A DNA stretch of 64,000 bases from the NCBI GenBank assembly GCA_037176725.1, contig JAZBRS010000020.1, forward strand, positions 100,458,501 to 100,522,500, in the 5' to 3' direction. Both the position numbers and the translations under genes were made by a program. The stretch's first letter is position 1. Each line of letters begins with the position of its first letter. Below are positions 45,801 to 57,900 of this stretch, one piece after another. The DNA comes from Posidonia oceanica. Lineage: Eukaryota; Streptophyta; Magnoliopsida; Alismatales; Posidoniaceae. The notes beneath the pieces are model-generated. The model did no database searches and was not told the origin of the DNA. It worked only from the letters and a program-made list of their open reading frames with translations.

Positions 45801-47139
45801 ACCACACGCCGAGCCAATAGAATACCCGTGGCTGTGAACTCACTGTTCCCGAAGCCTAGGAATCTTGCTTCTAACCTCATCTCACAAACACTTTGTGGGG
45901 AGGAAGTATCACTGATCTAAACACAGAGATAGAGGCAAACCTTTATGAGTTCCCTTTCCAGACCTTGAATAAACAAGTCCACACACTTCCTACAAGTCGA
46001 ACATGCTTTTGGTAGATGTCCAAAGCCAAGCTTAGAAGCGCAAAAGAGGGGTGCGTGCCAAATGAAAAAAAGAAGAAGAAGAAAGGAGTGTGTCGGTCCA
46101 TCAAATAAATATCTATTGGCCGAACACTCAAAATGGGGCTAGGACTACTAATGCCTACCAAAACATCAGAGAAAAGAAAAGAGGGCAGCAAAGAAGCTGT
46201 CCATCCATCAAATAAAAGAGAGGGGAAAAGAAGACAGTAAAGAAGCTGTCCATATGTCAAAACTAAAAAAATCAGGGATTGAAAAGCATAGTAGGATTTG
46301 ACCTTGGCCTAGGAGGGGTAGAATTCTAAATCTCTAGCCAAAGTCTCAGGATAGGTCACTACCTCTTTCCCTACACCCTGCACTACACACTGAGGCAAGG
46401 GGCAAGAACCTAGGTCTTGGGGCAGTTAAGTGCCAAAGCAAGCCTGTAGTATCTTTTGGCTCCAAGATGCACAAGGGACCTAATTATCAAGGTTTTCCAA
46501 CCATGAGGTTTCCTATTTCCCAACTCCTTGGAAGATTCTTCTTCTAAAAAAAAAATGATAAAACCAAAACCCAAAAAAATTGATAAAACCAAAAAATCCA
46601 AAAAATGATAAAACCAAAAAATCCAAAAGATGACAAAACCAAAAAATCCAAAAGATGATAAAACCAAAAATCCAAAAAAAATCATAAAGCCAAAAATCCA
46701 AAAAAATGATAAAACCAAAAATCCAAAAGATGATAAAGCCAAAAAACAAAAAATGATAAAATCCAAAAAATGAGCAAAAGTTCAAAAAAAAAATACAGAG
46801 TAGGGTAAAATCTACCTAACCAACATCACCTCATGAAACTGATAACAAATAAAGCCAATGATAAAAAAATCTAGGGCATTAGCGACCCCACGTCGCACTT
46901 TGACTTCTCCTATTTAGGACGGTCACTTGGTATCTGCTTACGAGGCGACGTTGGGATCTTGAGAAGAGACAGCCCCTTGTTAAGCATACCATTTTTCATT
47001 CAGACAACAAATTTGAGGCCAGATTTATTATCCTTCACCTAAGTTTATTTCATATAATATATGTACATATTAGTTTATTATTCTCCTTGGACTAGGGGCA
47101 AGGGGCACCCTAGATGGTCTAATATGAGTTTTTTCAAGT
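45801..47139 (+). other. 3' untranslated region of third element
   Basis: This is non-coding. It contains the minisatellite at 46549-46772. A purine-rich string AGGGGCAAGGGGC lies at 47095-47108, a possible polypurine tract, but it is not followed by a TGTAGA start. Confidence 0.45.
46549..46772. repeat. About 25-bp A-rich minisatellite
   Basis: Units of ATGATAAAACCAAAAAATCC type recur about nine times with small length changes. It yields Phe/Ile/Trp-rich false frames on the minus strand (46410-46785). Confidence 0.85.
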
Positions 47140-47480
47140 TTCTTTGCAGAAAAGTACTGATATATGTTGGACGTTCAAAATTAGTGCATCATACATTGGA
47201 TGCAACCTGTTCTGGCGTCCAACACAACAAAAAAAAAGAAAATAAATAAATAAGAGTTGTTGGACGCAATCTGTTCTAGCGTCCTATGTTGGACGCATAG
47301 ACAGTTGCGTCCAACGCTTTTCAGCAACTTAAGTTGCTGAACTTCGCTCATGGTCCTCCAAATCCGTGGAAAAAATGCCAAACCAATTTCTACCAGTTCC
47401 AGAAGCTTCTAGCAGTTGAAATACACGTGTGGGCGTTGGTTTCATATTTTTTGGACCTCCGAGCTATCTAGAACCACCTG
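47140..47480. repeat. LTR-like repeat, left flank of PMD gene
   Basis: The order of motifs is GTTGGACG.., ATTGGATGCAACC.., GCGTCCTATGTTGGACGC (47279-47296), GCGTCCAACGC, then CTCCAAATCCG, ACCAATTTCTACCAGTTCCAG, AAGCTTCTAGCAG. It is matched in the same order and orientation at 51300-51612. Similarity is moderate. Confidence 0.55.
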
Positions 47481-47837
47481 TTGTAGTTTACATTAAGTAA
47501 TTGACTTGTTAAAGCACCAATGGTCGCGGAATTCAGAATTAAAGCTCGCAGGTGAAATTTTTCCTCATAACTCTGTCATTTGCATATTATTACACGTAAT
47601 TAAGCTTGTTTCAAGTTAAATTGAATTAAAAGCCATTATTTTGAGGTGCTCCCTCGTTATTGGTTATTTTAGTTCATTTTCAACTTAGAGAAAGGTAAAG
47701 AAAAAAAGAAAACATTTGACTAGTTTGCTAAGTGCGCAGAAAATCGTTATCATTTATAAATTTGAGTTTTCTACAATATCACCAGGGGATACCCTAGAGG
47801 TACAAGTGCTGACAAGTAAAAGAAAAAGCAGCAACAA

Positions 47838-50800
47838 CTAAGTAGCACTCTCCCCCTCACCCTCGGGAGCTGAAGGAGGAGCTGATGGAGGAGCTGCAGG
47901 GGGTTGTGCCGACTGATGCACTGAGCCACCTGAGGAAGCCTGTGATGCAACTCGAGACCCCCCAACTGGTGGACGACGACTGCCAGAGCAGTGCCTCAAC
48001 ATGGGCAACGGAGGAGGAGGAACTCGGCGACCAGTGGAAATACTACCAAGTACGGCCTCCCGTCGGTCATGCATCACCTCGCTCTCGAATTGAGCTGCCA
48101 TCGCACGTTCCATATCTTGTGCCTGCAAGAAAAGACAGAAAAGAAGCATCAATCCATCAGTATAAGCGAGCATATGAATTTAAAAAAGGCAAAAGAGCAA
48201 CTTATACCATCTTAGTTGCCTCCTCAGCTCGACAATCTCTGCGGCTGAATTAGTCGCCAGTGGAGGTTGCTGCTGCGCAGCAAGTCGGGCAATCTCAGTG
48301 GCCCTCTCCTCAGCAAGCTGACGAGCAGAGCCTAGGTCACTAACAGTAGCCTGTACCTGCTGCTCTAGCTCATGAACTCGTGCATCCCGAAAAGACAGCT
48401 CCCTCTGAAGATCATAAATCTGTAAAGGCCAGAACCATAGTCAGAACTGAATAAAGAATATAAAAGAAAAGTACACTGCTATACTTACCATACTCTGAAG
48501 GTGGGAAATCTCCTCGGCATGACCCGGTGGAGGGGCAGAGCTAGTCGAAGGCTGCAAAAGCAAAGAGGCATGATTAGGACAATTTTCAAGACAAACAATT
48601 AAGCTATAGAAATAAATTCAAACTTGAGAAGCAGAGGCTCGCAAACGCTCAACCTCCTCGGTCAGCTCAGCAACACACCTAACTAGGTCGCGCTCGCGCT
48701 AACTATACTCGTCGGTAGTCCTCAGCTGCAAGGGGCAAGTCCAAACAAGTTAGCTGTCAAGAAATACAAGCAATACAAATTGAAACATAAAGCTAATTAC
48801 TCACCGCTATCTCCATTTGTGTCCTATGAGAGTAGATGAACTTCCGTAGCTCACCCACAGTCATCGCTGTCACATCAGAAGTGGTGTCACCCAAGGGAAG
48901 GTTCGACCGCCCCAGAAAGTGGGAGCGATGGAAAACCATGAGCCCGCTGAACTAGTCGTCCATCCACCTGGCCCAAGCCAGCTCGTCCTCAACCGATGCA
49001 TCAACAGGAGTGGTGGAGCCACCTCGAACCCAGTCCAGCAACTGTGGACCATAGGTGTCAACCCAGTGGCGAGCACGTCCACCTCCTCCCTGTATCTCAT
49101 GCCAAACTCGGAATGGGTGAGCTCTGGGCTGCGCCTAACGACACCATAACTACCTAAGCACCCGGCTGATCTGTTGGAAGTGGCAGTGGTTCTAGCAGTG
49201 GAGCCAGATGTCCCGGTCGAAAACATCTCGGTCCCGAGCTATCTCGGGGACATCCTCGTGCTCCCCCTCGGCGTAAGGATGCCAGATCACCTGAAAAGTA
49301 GACAGGGAATTAGTAAACTAAAAGAAAAATAATATATCAGCAGGGGCATATGAAAAGAAGATTACCTGGGCAGGAACCAGCATCTCAAAGAAGAGACGCC
49401 CTACATAACGGTGGCCGGCGATCGCCTCAGGTGCACGATCCGCCTCGCTCCAGTATAGTCCCTACGGGAAGGGCATCCTCGCCTCAGGAACTAAAGCTGG
49501 GATGAGCCTTATGATTGTGAAGTGGTCCCATACCCACATCTGCAAGGAAAAAAAAAGCAAATCATCAGTCGAGCATGCAAAGTAAAGAATATTTGAGGCT
49601 TAAATAAGCAGGGAAAGTTTATATACCTGAAAGAATGGCAGGTTCCCGCCAAGCTGACGGGAACTACCATCAGAAAACTTGAAGAGCACGGTATAGAAGA
49701 ATGACAGGCTCGCAGCACCCCAAGCATACTCCCCTACTCGGTCCAAGTTAGCAAGCAGGGGCAGGAACACTACCGAAACCCGCGAAGTAGCGTGGCTGAA
49801 GAGTAGGTCCCCAAATAGAACTAAAAGGACGGTGTGGAGTTGCTGATCCGCATCCTCTCGAGGCTCTATAGCAGTCTTTTGGGAGTCCACGACGCGTTGA
49901 ACCGCTGAGGTAGTAACAAAAAGGCGTGGCCCGTACATGACAACCCTCCTCCCTACTAACTCTGCCATCATAGAGGTAAAGTCTGAATGCACTGAGCTGG
50001 TCACTGGACGTCCGGTCACCCCAAGTCTGATCAGCCGAACCATGTCCTCCTAAGAAATGACGAACTTGCCGACCCGGGTAACAAGCAAGCTCGTTTAGTG
50101 GTGGTAGCGCTCTGCTACAGACTCCAGAAGTCCCAACTCAAGCTGGAAAGGAGGAATGGACAGGAAGTGTCCAAACCCCATCTACCAAAGTCGCTTGTGC
50201 TGGAAAGGCGCCAACATCTGGTAGCACTTGAGGACCAGACCCCAGTGGCAACGCATGACGGCGGGAGCCCGACTCTGCAAGAGAGAGGAAAATTGTCAGA
50301 TCAAGTCAAATATGATAATAAATTGAATTCGAATGGAAAGTGTGATTACCTGTCCTCTAGTCGCCAGTGCAGCTACCACAAGCTCGGCCTAGGCCCCATC
50401 CCTGCGTAGTGCCGAAGCCTGCACCACGTCGTAGGGTATGTGAGCCCACGTAAAATCTAGAGGTGCACCGGCATCGCCCTCTACTTCCCAACGAACAAAG
50501 TCCTGGATGCTCATATACCAAGCGTCATTCTCAACCCTCCCAGCACCAGGAGGAGAAGCAGTAGCGGGCCCCGCCTTGGGAACTACCTCCTCCGACCCCG
50601 ACTCCTCTGAATCCTCGACCGAAGGAATGAATGACTCCGAGCCTGAACTCTCGGAGCCACTGGTATCTGCAATAGAAGTAGTATCCGGAGTCGCCCCCTC
50701 AGCCAGTAGTGGGCCCTCTGTAGCCATCTCAAGAGCACCACGGACCTCCCCACCATCCTATGCCCCGCTCCCAACTGCCTGCGCCTCCTCGGCCCTAACT

Positions 50801-50993
50801 ACCGGTGCCTCCTCCGTCATCCCAACTGTCGGTGCCTCCTCGGCCCTAACTGCTAGCGCCTCCTCCGTCATCCCAACTGCCTCTGGCACCCTCATTGGAG
50901 TCGGTTTAGACCCGCCGGACGTTGACGAGCCCTCCCCCTTCCGGGCCAACTTCTTCGGCCTCACGTACGCCTTGCCAAATCTCGGCATCAACT
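47838..50993 (-). pseudogene. Plant Mobile Domain / coiled-coil gene, eight coding exons
   Basis: Minus-strand exons, each with AG/GT borders except as noted: 50350-50993, 49627-50274, 49366-49539, 48805-49290, 48624-48725, 48489-48551, 48208-48419, 47838-48122. Start MPRFGKAYVRPKK (ATG at 50988) follows an acceptor, so a 5' non-coding exon (about 51080-51250) is likely. Exon 1 is acidic and repetitive. Exons 2-4 carry the PMD: GFGHFLSIPPFQLELGLLES, VTGRPVTSS, AWGAASLSFFYTVLF, QLGGNLPFFQMWVWDHF. Exons 5-7 form a coiled coil (DARVHELEQQV, LAEERATEIARL). Exon 8 is Pro-rich and ends ESAT at 47838. PMD proteins of the MAIN/MAIL type are nuclear and linked to silencing. In-frame stops in exons 1, 2 and 4, nearly all TAG, show it is dead or silenced. 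Confidence 0.78.
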
Positions 50994-51079
50994 GAAAAAA
51001 AGAAAAGAAAAGAAGAACCAATAGGGAGCAGGGCACCACACTGGAGGAAAGGGGAATGGAAGGGGAGGTGGAGTGTACC

Positions 51080-51290
51080 TGCAAGTCGTCATCGAAACCA
51101 CCGGTCGCAGTGGCCGCAAATGCCGCACACGCCTCTCTGCTGCAGCTCGTGCCCTAGCCACCGACTATGTGGAAACGCCGCTCATCGCCTCATGCCGTAG
51201 AAGTTCGAAGGTGGAGGAGAGTCCGCTGTCGTTGGAGAAGAAGAAGAAAGAAGTTAGGAGCGGGAAAATGAGGAGGTTAGGGGAGCACAG
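51080..51290 (-). other. Probable 5' untranslated exon and promoter-side sequence of PMD gene
   Basis: On the minus strand a CT-rich leader is followed by ..GACGACTTGCAG and a GTACACTCC donor near 51079. The intron (50994-51079) ends in a polypyrimidine tract and CAG. ATGs in this exon are followed by early stops, so translation probably starts in the next exon. Confidence 0.5.
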
Positions 51291-51299
51291 TGTGTTAAA

Positions 51300-51612
51300 A
51301 GGCCTCCATACGTTGGGCATTAGAAGTATTTACGTCATACGTTGGATGCAGCAAAGTATGGCGTCCTATGCCCAGAAGACTGTTTAGATGCTGGACGCAT
51401 TCCATTCAAGTGTCATATGTTGGACGCATGCATATACAGCGTCCAACACTTCGGAGCGACTTAAAATGCTGAATGTCGCCAGGAAGCCTCCAAATCAAAT
51501 TTCTTCCAATACCAGCGGCTTCTACAAGCTAGAATGCACATGGAGATGAGGCCACCTTGATTTTCGAACTCCTGGAGCACAACCGGGCAAACAAAGCCAA
51601 AGAAGTATTGTA
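51300..51612. repeat. LTR-like repeat, right flank of PMD gene
   Basis: This is the partner of 47140-47480: CATACGTTGGATGC, TATGTTGGACGCATGC, CAGCGTCCAACACTTC, CCTCCAAATCAAATTTCTTCC, AGCGGCTTCTACAAGC. It abuts the truncated LTR B at 51612/51613. Confidence 0.55.
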
Positions 51613-52417
51613 GATGGAAGAAAACTCAAACTCTCTCAAAATTCCTCTAGAATTGTATCCCTCTCTCAAGTTTGTGACACTAAAAATCGACCCTTGACAC
51701 TGTGGGGGTATCCTTGCTTTTATAGAAGTAAGGGAGGAACAAATATGGACACAACGGTCAAGTCAGCAAACTTTCCTATTTCAGAGGTGTTGGACGTTGG
51801 ACATTACAGCGTCCAACATTACCCGCTGGCAAACCCAGCGTCCAACGACCCTCCGAGGCAAAGATGCCAAGATCAAAGAATATTCCTCAATAAAAGGCTG
51901 ATTAATGACCATTAAGGCCAATTAAAGCCTTGACTAGTCAAAGGACCTCTAGTAGAGGCAAAACATGGACTTTGACTTTAGCCAAATAAGGCAAGCTTGG
52001 GGAAACACAAAACCAGGTTATTGGACGCTTTGATTAACAACGTCCAACGTTGGACGCTAGGATATCCAGCGTCCAACACACTCAAATGCAAACTTGCCAA
52101 TTTTCGCTTCTCAATCAAGGAGACAAGTGTCAATCAACTTAATGAGGTGATTTTGTTGACGTGGACTTGTTTGACTTTCACAGAAGGTTTAGGTCCAAAA
52201 GGAAAATTGACAGATTTGGAAATAAAATGAATTGGAACTGTTAGACGCAGCTGTATGCTGCATCCAACGTTAGACGCAGTTAAATGCTGCGTCCAACGTT
52301 CCAGAGAGGCAAATGGGCTTTTGGATAAGCTGAGCAAAAAGCTTACAAAAATGTGTGGAGCATGTGAGGTAATGGCACCTAAAAATGCAAGGGGAGTGCC
52401 AAAACAGGGTATCTATA
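51613..52417 (-). mobile_element. LTR B, right arm, 3'-truncated
   Basis: The minus strand starts TATAGATACCC at 52417 (one change from TGTAGATACCC) inside the gag frame. It continues past the point where the left copy stops, through a TATA box (TATAAAAG on the minus strand near 51722) to about 51613. Positions 51801-52417 are homologous to 43415-44050. Confidence 0.75.
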
Positions 52418-53485
52418 GTGCAGTGTTGGCTGTGGCACTTGGTGCAGTGCTGGCTGGATTGGAGTTTGCCACAGACTTGAGATAGGTTGTGGTTGCCTCC
52501 ATTGTTGCCTTTTATTGCCATAATGGGTGTCGCCCCTTCTTCCTTGAATTCGATTGATAGTGATGTCATCGATGTCATCCTCAAGAATTTGCGGTTCCAT
52601 TTTGAACTCATGGATATTTTCTCTGATTGATGCTACTACCTCATATAATGCTGAAAAGGATGGGCAGTAGGCGCTAGCCAGTCCTTTCTTCATTAGCCCT
52701 GTTGTGTTTGCTATCAGCTTTTGGACCATTTGTCTTTCTGGGATTTCTAGGCCCGATCTCGCAGCCATGTCTCTCCACCGATTGGCATATGTGAACCAGT
52801 CTTCGCTTGGTTCCATCATTTTGTTTGCCAAGTCGAGGAAGGTTGGCTTGGGCTCCACCTTATATTGGTACTTGAGCAGGAAGCTTTCTTGAATTCACTT
52901 GAAGCATCTTAATTCTTCCTTGATTAGTAACATGAACCACTCCATGGGCTCTCCTTCAAGGAAATAGAAGAACAGGTAGATAAGGAGCCCAAAGTTATGG
53001 TAGTAACGCGCGGCCTCCATTTGGAATCTCATGATGTGGCTCTGTGGATTTGTGGTTCCATCAAATCTAGCCATCTTTGGATACTTGAAGCCTGGAGGTA
53101 GCCGAAAAGGAGGGAACTTGCCCATATCGAAGGAAGGTGGAGCTTGAGTGTGAACTCCTAGTGCGCTGAGCATCTTCCTCATTTCTGCCAAGTCGGTGCT
53201 GCCTATCTGAGTTACTTGAGTACTTGAATTTGAAGCCAGAGGGAACCATTTTGGTTGACTGGAGAATAGTGGGTTGACTCGTCCTTTATATTGGCCATGT
53301 GGTTGCTGCTGTGATTGCTCAAAGAACAAAGGATGGCCCCTTGTTCGGAATATTCCATTAGGGTCGTTTCTCTGCCCCTAGCGTTCAGTTTGGTTGGTGC
53401 TGCTGTAAAAGAAGTGACACACGGCTTGATATTGGATCGAGTCAGGATTCATTTCTTCTCCAGTGGTTGGATGGAATATCTTCAT
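52418..53485 (-). pseudogene. gag: Tat-type gag, right arm
   Basis: This mirrors 42218-43414. The ATG is at 53485. The core is open in two pieces (52895-53329 and 52379-52858) separated by a stop (the codon after LRCFK, near 52895). It has the same motifs as the left arm, such as RLPPGFKYPKMARFDGTTNPQSH and DWFTYANRWRDMAARSGLEI, with a three-codon insertion (DDI repeated) near 52568. It ends where LTR B begins. Confidence 0.85.
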
Positions 53486-55148
53486 GATAGGTTCCTTCTC
53501 GGGCACTTCAGTCTAACCTCTCTCTTTCTGAATGTTCAGCTTAAAAGGTTTGGTTAAGCATCATAGCAGCTTTGAAGATAGGATGAAATTTGATTCAAGG
53601 CGTAATACGCATCACAATGCAGTGTACAACGTTGGACGCAGGTATTCATGCGTACAACGTTGGCTGCAGATATGCAAGCGTACAACACCCTCAACAGTAT
53701 TCCTCTATTCTGCCCTTTTTCTTTTCTTTTCCCTTTTTCTTTTCTTTCTCTCTTTTTTTCTTTTCTAATTTTTTTCTTTTTTTTTTCCTTTTTCTTCTTT
53801 TTTTTTTCCTTTTTTTATATATATTTTCTTTTTCTTTCTCTTTTTCTTTTCTTTTTTTTTCTATATAAAGGAAGGGTTACATGTGCTTAGAATAAAAAAG
53901 AAAATTTCAAAATTTTGCGTATTAATACAGGCTCCTAAAAAGTAAAAACTGAATATAAAACTACTACAGTCCTGTTTATGGTTTTTTTTTCTTAATTTTT
54001 TACACTATAGATCAATCAACACATAAAAGCTGAAAATAAACAGCTAATCAGAGAATGCGTTAGACGCGGGATCTGCTGCGTACAATGTTAAATGCAGATA
54101 TCCCGTCGTCTAACACCCTGTTTACAGAAAATACTGCACAGAAACACTTTCAGACAGCGATTAAAGTTTTAATTTATGTTTTCACTTTGAGATTAGTGTC
54201 TTAAACCTGCGTAGCTCTCAGGGTACCTTAAGGCTTAGGTATGGCCCTATTTTTTTTTCAGGGATTTCTATGGATCATCACAAAATGGGTTAATATATTT
54301 TTTTTGGTACTACCCCTTACCTCAACTCTTGAGGATGTTAGGGGGAGCCCGAATACACTTAGATCCCTACCCTATAGAGGTAGAGCCCAGCGTACTCAGG
54401 ATTAATCGAGTCTCTCACGTATCAACAATAACAAAATAAACAAACCACCGAAGGGGGGAGGAATACAAATCAAAAATTGGGGTTCTAACTTACTTTCACA
54501 CGGAGCAAGGGAAAGAAGAGTGCCCCTTGTGAAAGCAAGTGACAGCACAAACAACTCTCTTAAGTCCTTTGCAACAGTGGTGCTCAGGATTTAAGTGGTT
54601 ACTTTGTGTAATCCAAGAAAAGACACAATCAAATTAGTTCCCTAAATAGGGCCATGCAAGTCATAAAGAAAAATTCAATTTCTATTTGTTTTTTTTTTGT
54701 AAAGTACCCAAAAGAAAATGAGGTTCCGGTCCTTACGGCAAAGCCGATCACCTCACACCTCAGTCTTTGGGCCAGTTATGAAAAGAAAACAAAGAAAAAG
54801 TTTGAAACAGAAAGGTTTCTATTCAGTGGTCGTTAGACGTGGATACTGGGGCGTCCAATGTTAGACGTGCTAGATCACATGTATAATGTACTGACAGAGT
54901 TTTTTATTAAAGAAAATCAGTGGCTTTTACGAATCACCGCCATTCCCGAGAATCCCTGAGAGATGGGGAGGTGATTTCAGTTATTTGGACGTAGATGAAA
55001 AGCGAAAAGGGTCACAGCGCCTCAAAACACTATGAGGAATTTCATCGCTACCTTAAAACTTAAAAAAAACTAAAAACTAGAAATGAAGATAACAAGGAAG
55101 AAGAAGAAGAAAGAAATTACTCACCTTGCACGGGGGCACTTCTAGCCA
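53486..55148 (-). other. Leader of LTR A element, right arm
   Basis: This mirrors 40566-42217, including the pyrimidine-rich strand of the AG tract at 53700-53875. No coding function. Confidence 0.6.
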
Positions 55149-55168
55149 TCCCACCGTGATCGCCAATC
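55149..55168 (-). other. Putative primer-binding site, right arm
   Basis: The minus strand reads GATTGGCGATCACGGTGGGA directly inside LTR A. It keeps the same core as the left copy at 40544. Confidence 0.5.
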
Positions 55169-56387
55169 TGTGGATATGGGGTTTTGGAGGAGAAGAGGCT
55201 CGTTTGGTGTCTATCCGCTCTTTCTCGGGGTCCCCTTTTTGTATCCAACTCCGTCACTCCACAGGTGATGGAATTGGTGTGATCGCCACTCCCAGTTCGC
55301 TTTCGCTGGCCCTCGAGATGCCTTGCAAGATGTGATATGAGTGCGGGTTCAGCTACCTTGGGACAACGCCTGCATTGCCCAAGGGTGCCCGTGCTTGGTG
55401 AGTTTCTTCTTCTTCTTCTTCCTTGTAAAACAGATTTAAAGAGGTGGATTAGATAATGTGTGGTAAGTGATCTAAGGTAAATAAAAATGACATAAGATAA
55501 ACAACGAGAAACACTTACCTGAGGGGTTTTATCCCCCCGGTTGCAACTATGAATGAATGCCTAGCTACAACAATATATGAAATGAAATGTGATATGCAAA
55601 CTATTTAAAAGAAAACCCCCTTTTGATATGGGTGGTATGTGTAGAACGCAAGACGCCGTTGGCGTGATTGGAGATGGAAGAAGACTCAAGCTCTCTCAAA
55701 ACTCTATCAATTTTCTCTCACAAATTCCTCTAAAATTCCTTTCTCTAATTTTTCTCTCTGAATTGTGACACTAAAAAACCGGCCCAAATTTGTGACCTCT
55801 CTCTAATTTCCCTCTAAAATTGTGTTCCTCTCTCAAAAAACCTGTCCCTTGACCTTGTGGGGGTACCCCTGCTTTTATAGAAGCAGGGGAGGAACAAATA
55901 TGGACACAATGGCCAAGTCAACAAAATTTCTTGTTTCAGAGGTGTTATACGCTGGAAATCTAGCGGATAACATTATAAGCTGGAATCCCAGCGTATAACG
56001 AACTCCAAGGCTTAGATGTCAGGATAAAGGAATATTCCTTAATTAAAATGTCATTAAGTGTGTTTAACTCAGTGTTGATTGCCTTGACCGGTCAACAAAG
56101 TCTAAAGAAGGCAAAAACATAGAAAACGTATTTGGCCAAATAAGGAAGTTTGTGAGTGGCATTGGGCTTCCACGTTAGACACTGGAAAACTAGCGACCAA
56201 TGTTAGACGCTGGAAAACCAGCGGCCAACGTTATATGTTGGGAATCCAGCAGATAACGACCTAGACTGGTAATTAAGCTTTTGGAGAGTACTTAAGCTAA
56301 GCAAATTGCTTCTAATGATGAGTGGTGCATGATTTAGTGCAGTGGTACCTAAAAATGCATGGGGTGTGCCAAAACGAGGTATCTACA
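55169..56387 (-). mobile_element. LTR A, right arm (1219 bp)
   Basis: The reverse complement starts TGTAGATACCTCG at 56387 and ends ATATCCACA at 55169. It aligns with 39326-40543 end to end. The TATA box lies within CCCCTGCTT / AAGCAGGGG at 55866-55889. Directly beyond its start lies pol in the opposite orientation, as in the left arm. Confidence 0.85.
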
Positions 56388-57900
56388 ACTACTACTCGAA
56401 TGAGGAGCAGTTTGGCATAGTGGAAGCAGTTTGGACCAACAGAGAGGTCCAATTCAGCCTAGCAATATCTCGGTCAGTTTGCCTGGTCCTCCCTTCTACT
56501 AATACAGCAGCAGAATCATTGAGTTCTGTGTCAGAGGTGACTGTCTCTCCCACTTCTGTAGTTTTACCAACACCTTCGGCAGTCACGGCAGCAGCTCCAG
56601 GGTTAGGAGCACACCCTCAGGCACCATTCACCAGTCCGCTCACAACCACAGTCGCATCTGCACAGCAATCACCCTCTCTAGTAGCTCAGTTAGTCGATTC
56701 AGCTAGCTTCGTGACTCAGCCCGCTTCATCAGCAACACCACCAATAACGCAGGTGGCTCCATCAGCCATACAGCCATCTGCCTGAATAAATCAAGTCTTG
56801 TGGGGGGCCCCCAAGGCGTCTTCAGCCCTGCAACCAGCATCACCAGCGGACACAGGCGTTTCGTCGCCTAGCACAACCGTCCAGTTATCAGCCCTCCAGA
56901 GGAGCACATCTTTCTCCCCTCTAGCCACAGCATTAACCTTGTCAGTACACCAGCTAGTTGCACCACTGGCCAGCCTGTTTGCATCCCTGATCGCCACAGC
57001 ACTGCAATCAGTTGCGCTGGAAGACCAGTCAGTCAGTCAGTCAGCACAGCCAGCAGCAGAACAAACACCCCAGTCAGTGGTACAGTTGACAGCCAGAAGC
57101 ACCCACACAGGCGAGGGAACAGCCGAGCAAGAGTCTCAAGAGGCCATCAACGCCTACTACGTCGACTTACCCTCAGATGAGGAGGAAGGAGTGACTGCAA
57201 AGGCTCAGGCAGACATCCTGCTAGGAGACTTCAAACTACTCTTCCTAGAGCAGCTTGTAGCACTGGCGGAAGATGCCGCAGAACAACAAGCGGTAAAGAA
57301 AGGAAAAGCCGTGGTCACGGATCCCTCCCAGCAAGAAGACCATCCATATATCATGGTCTTAGAAGAAGAATCAGCGACAACATCCACTAGACCAGTTGAG
57401 TTAATCACTCCGCAGCCGGGAGGCGGGTCTAGATGGTTTCTACAGCACATGCCCCGCTTAGGCAGTGCAGCAGGCGGAGGAAGCAAATCAGTCATCTAGA
57501 GGACAGCCGCCAGTCCGATACACTCCCCGCAAGTACATCAGGAGATGCAGAGGAGGAGACAGCAGCAGCAACAGAACAGGCAGAGGAGCCGGATCAATCG
57601 GCGAGTCCAGAGGCCGCCAGAGCAGAGGTCGTACATCGAGCATACAGAAACACTCGGGTGAGCATGACCATTTTGAGGCGTCATCAGGGCCAGGAAGCGG
57701 AACACATCCACTCCTTCGACATCACAGACCCAACCTTCGAGAAGGAGATCCTCTCAAAACTCATTGCATATGGAGAGGAGGACGATACAGGCGTAGATGA
57801 AAATGATGAACCATCGCTTGAGTTTCAGCCCAACGATGATGACCCAAACGGCCCTAACCTCCACGTCGAAGAAGAGATGGAGGTTATCAACCTCGGCACG
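56388..57900 (+). pseudogene. Low-complexity pol N-terminal linker, right arm
   Basis: This corresponds to 37811-39325. It is a Ser/Thr/Ala/Pro/Gln-rich polyprotein region in two frames (56388-56785 and 56798-57499), followed by the acidic section ITDPTFEKEILSKLIAYGEEDD. The apparent start MVPKNAWGVP at 56342 lies inside LTR A and is not genuine. No protease signature. Confidence 0.7.

Noticed and set aside
46410..46785. Hydrophobic Phe/Ile/Trp-rich frames resembling membrane proteins
   Set aside because: They are read from the antisense strand of the 25-bp A-rich minisatellite.
56342..56387. Start MVPKNAWGVPKRGIY as the beginning of a pol protein
   Set aside because: These codons lie in the LTR A end on the opposite strand; real pol homology begins only at 56388.
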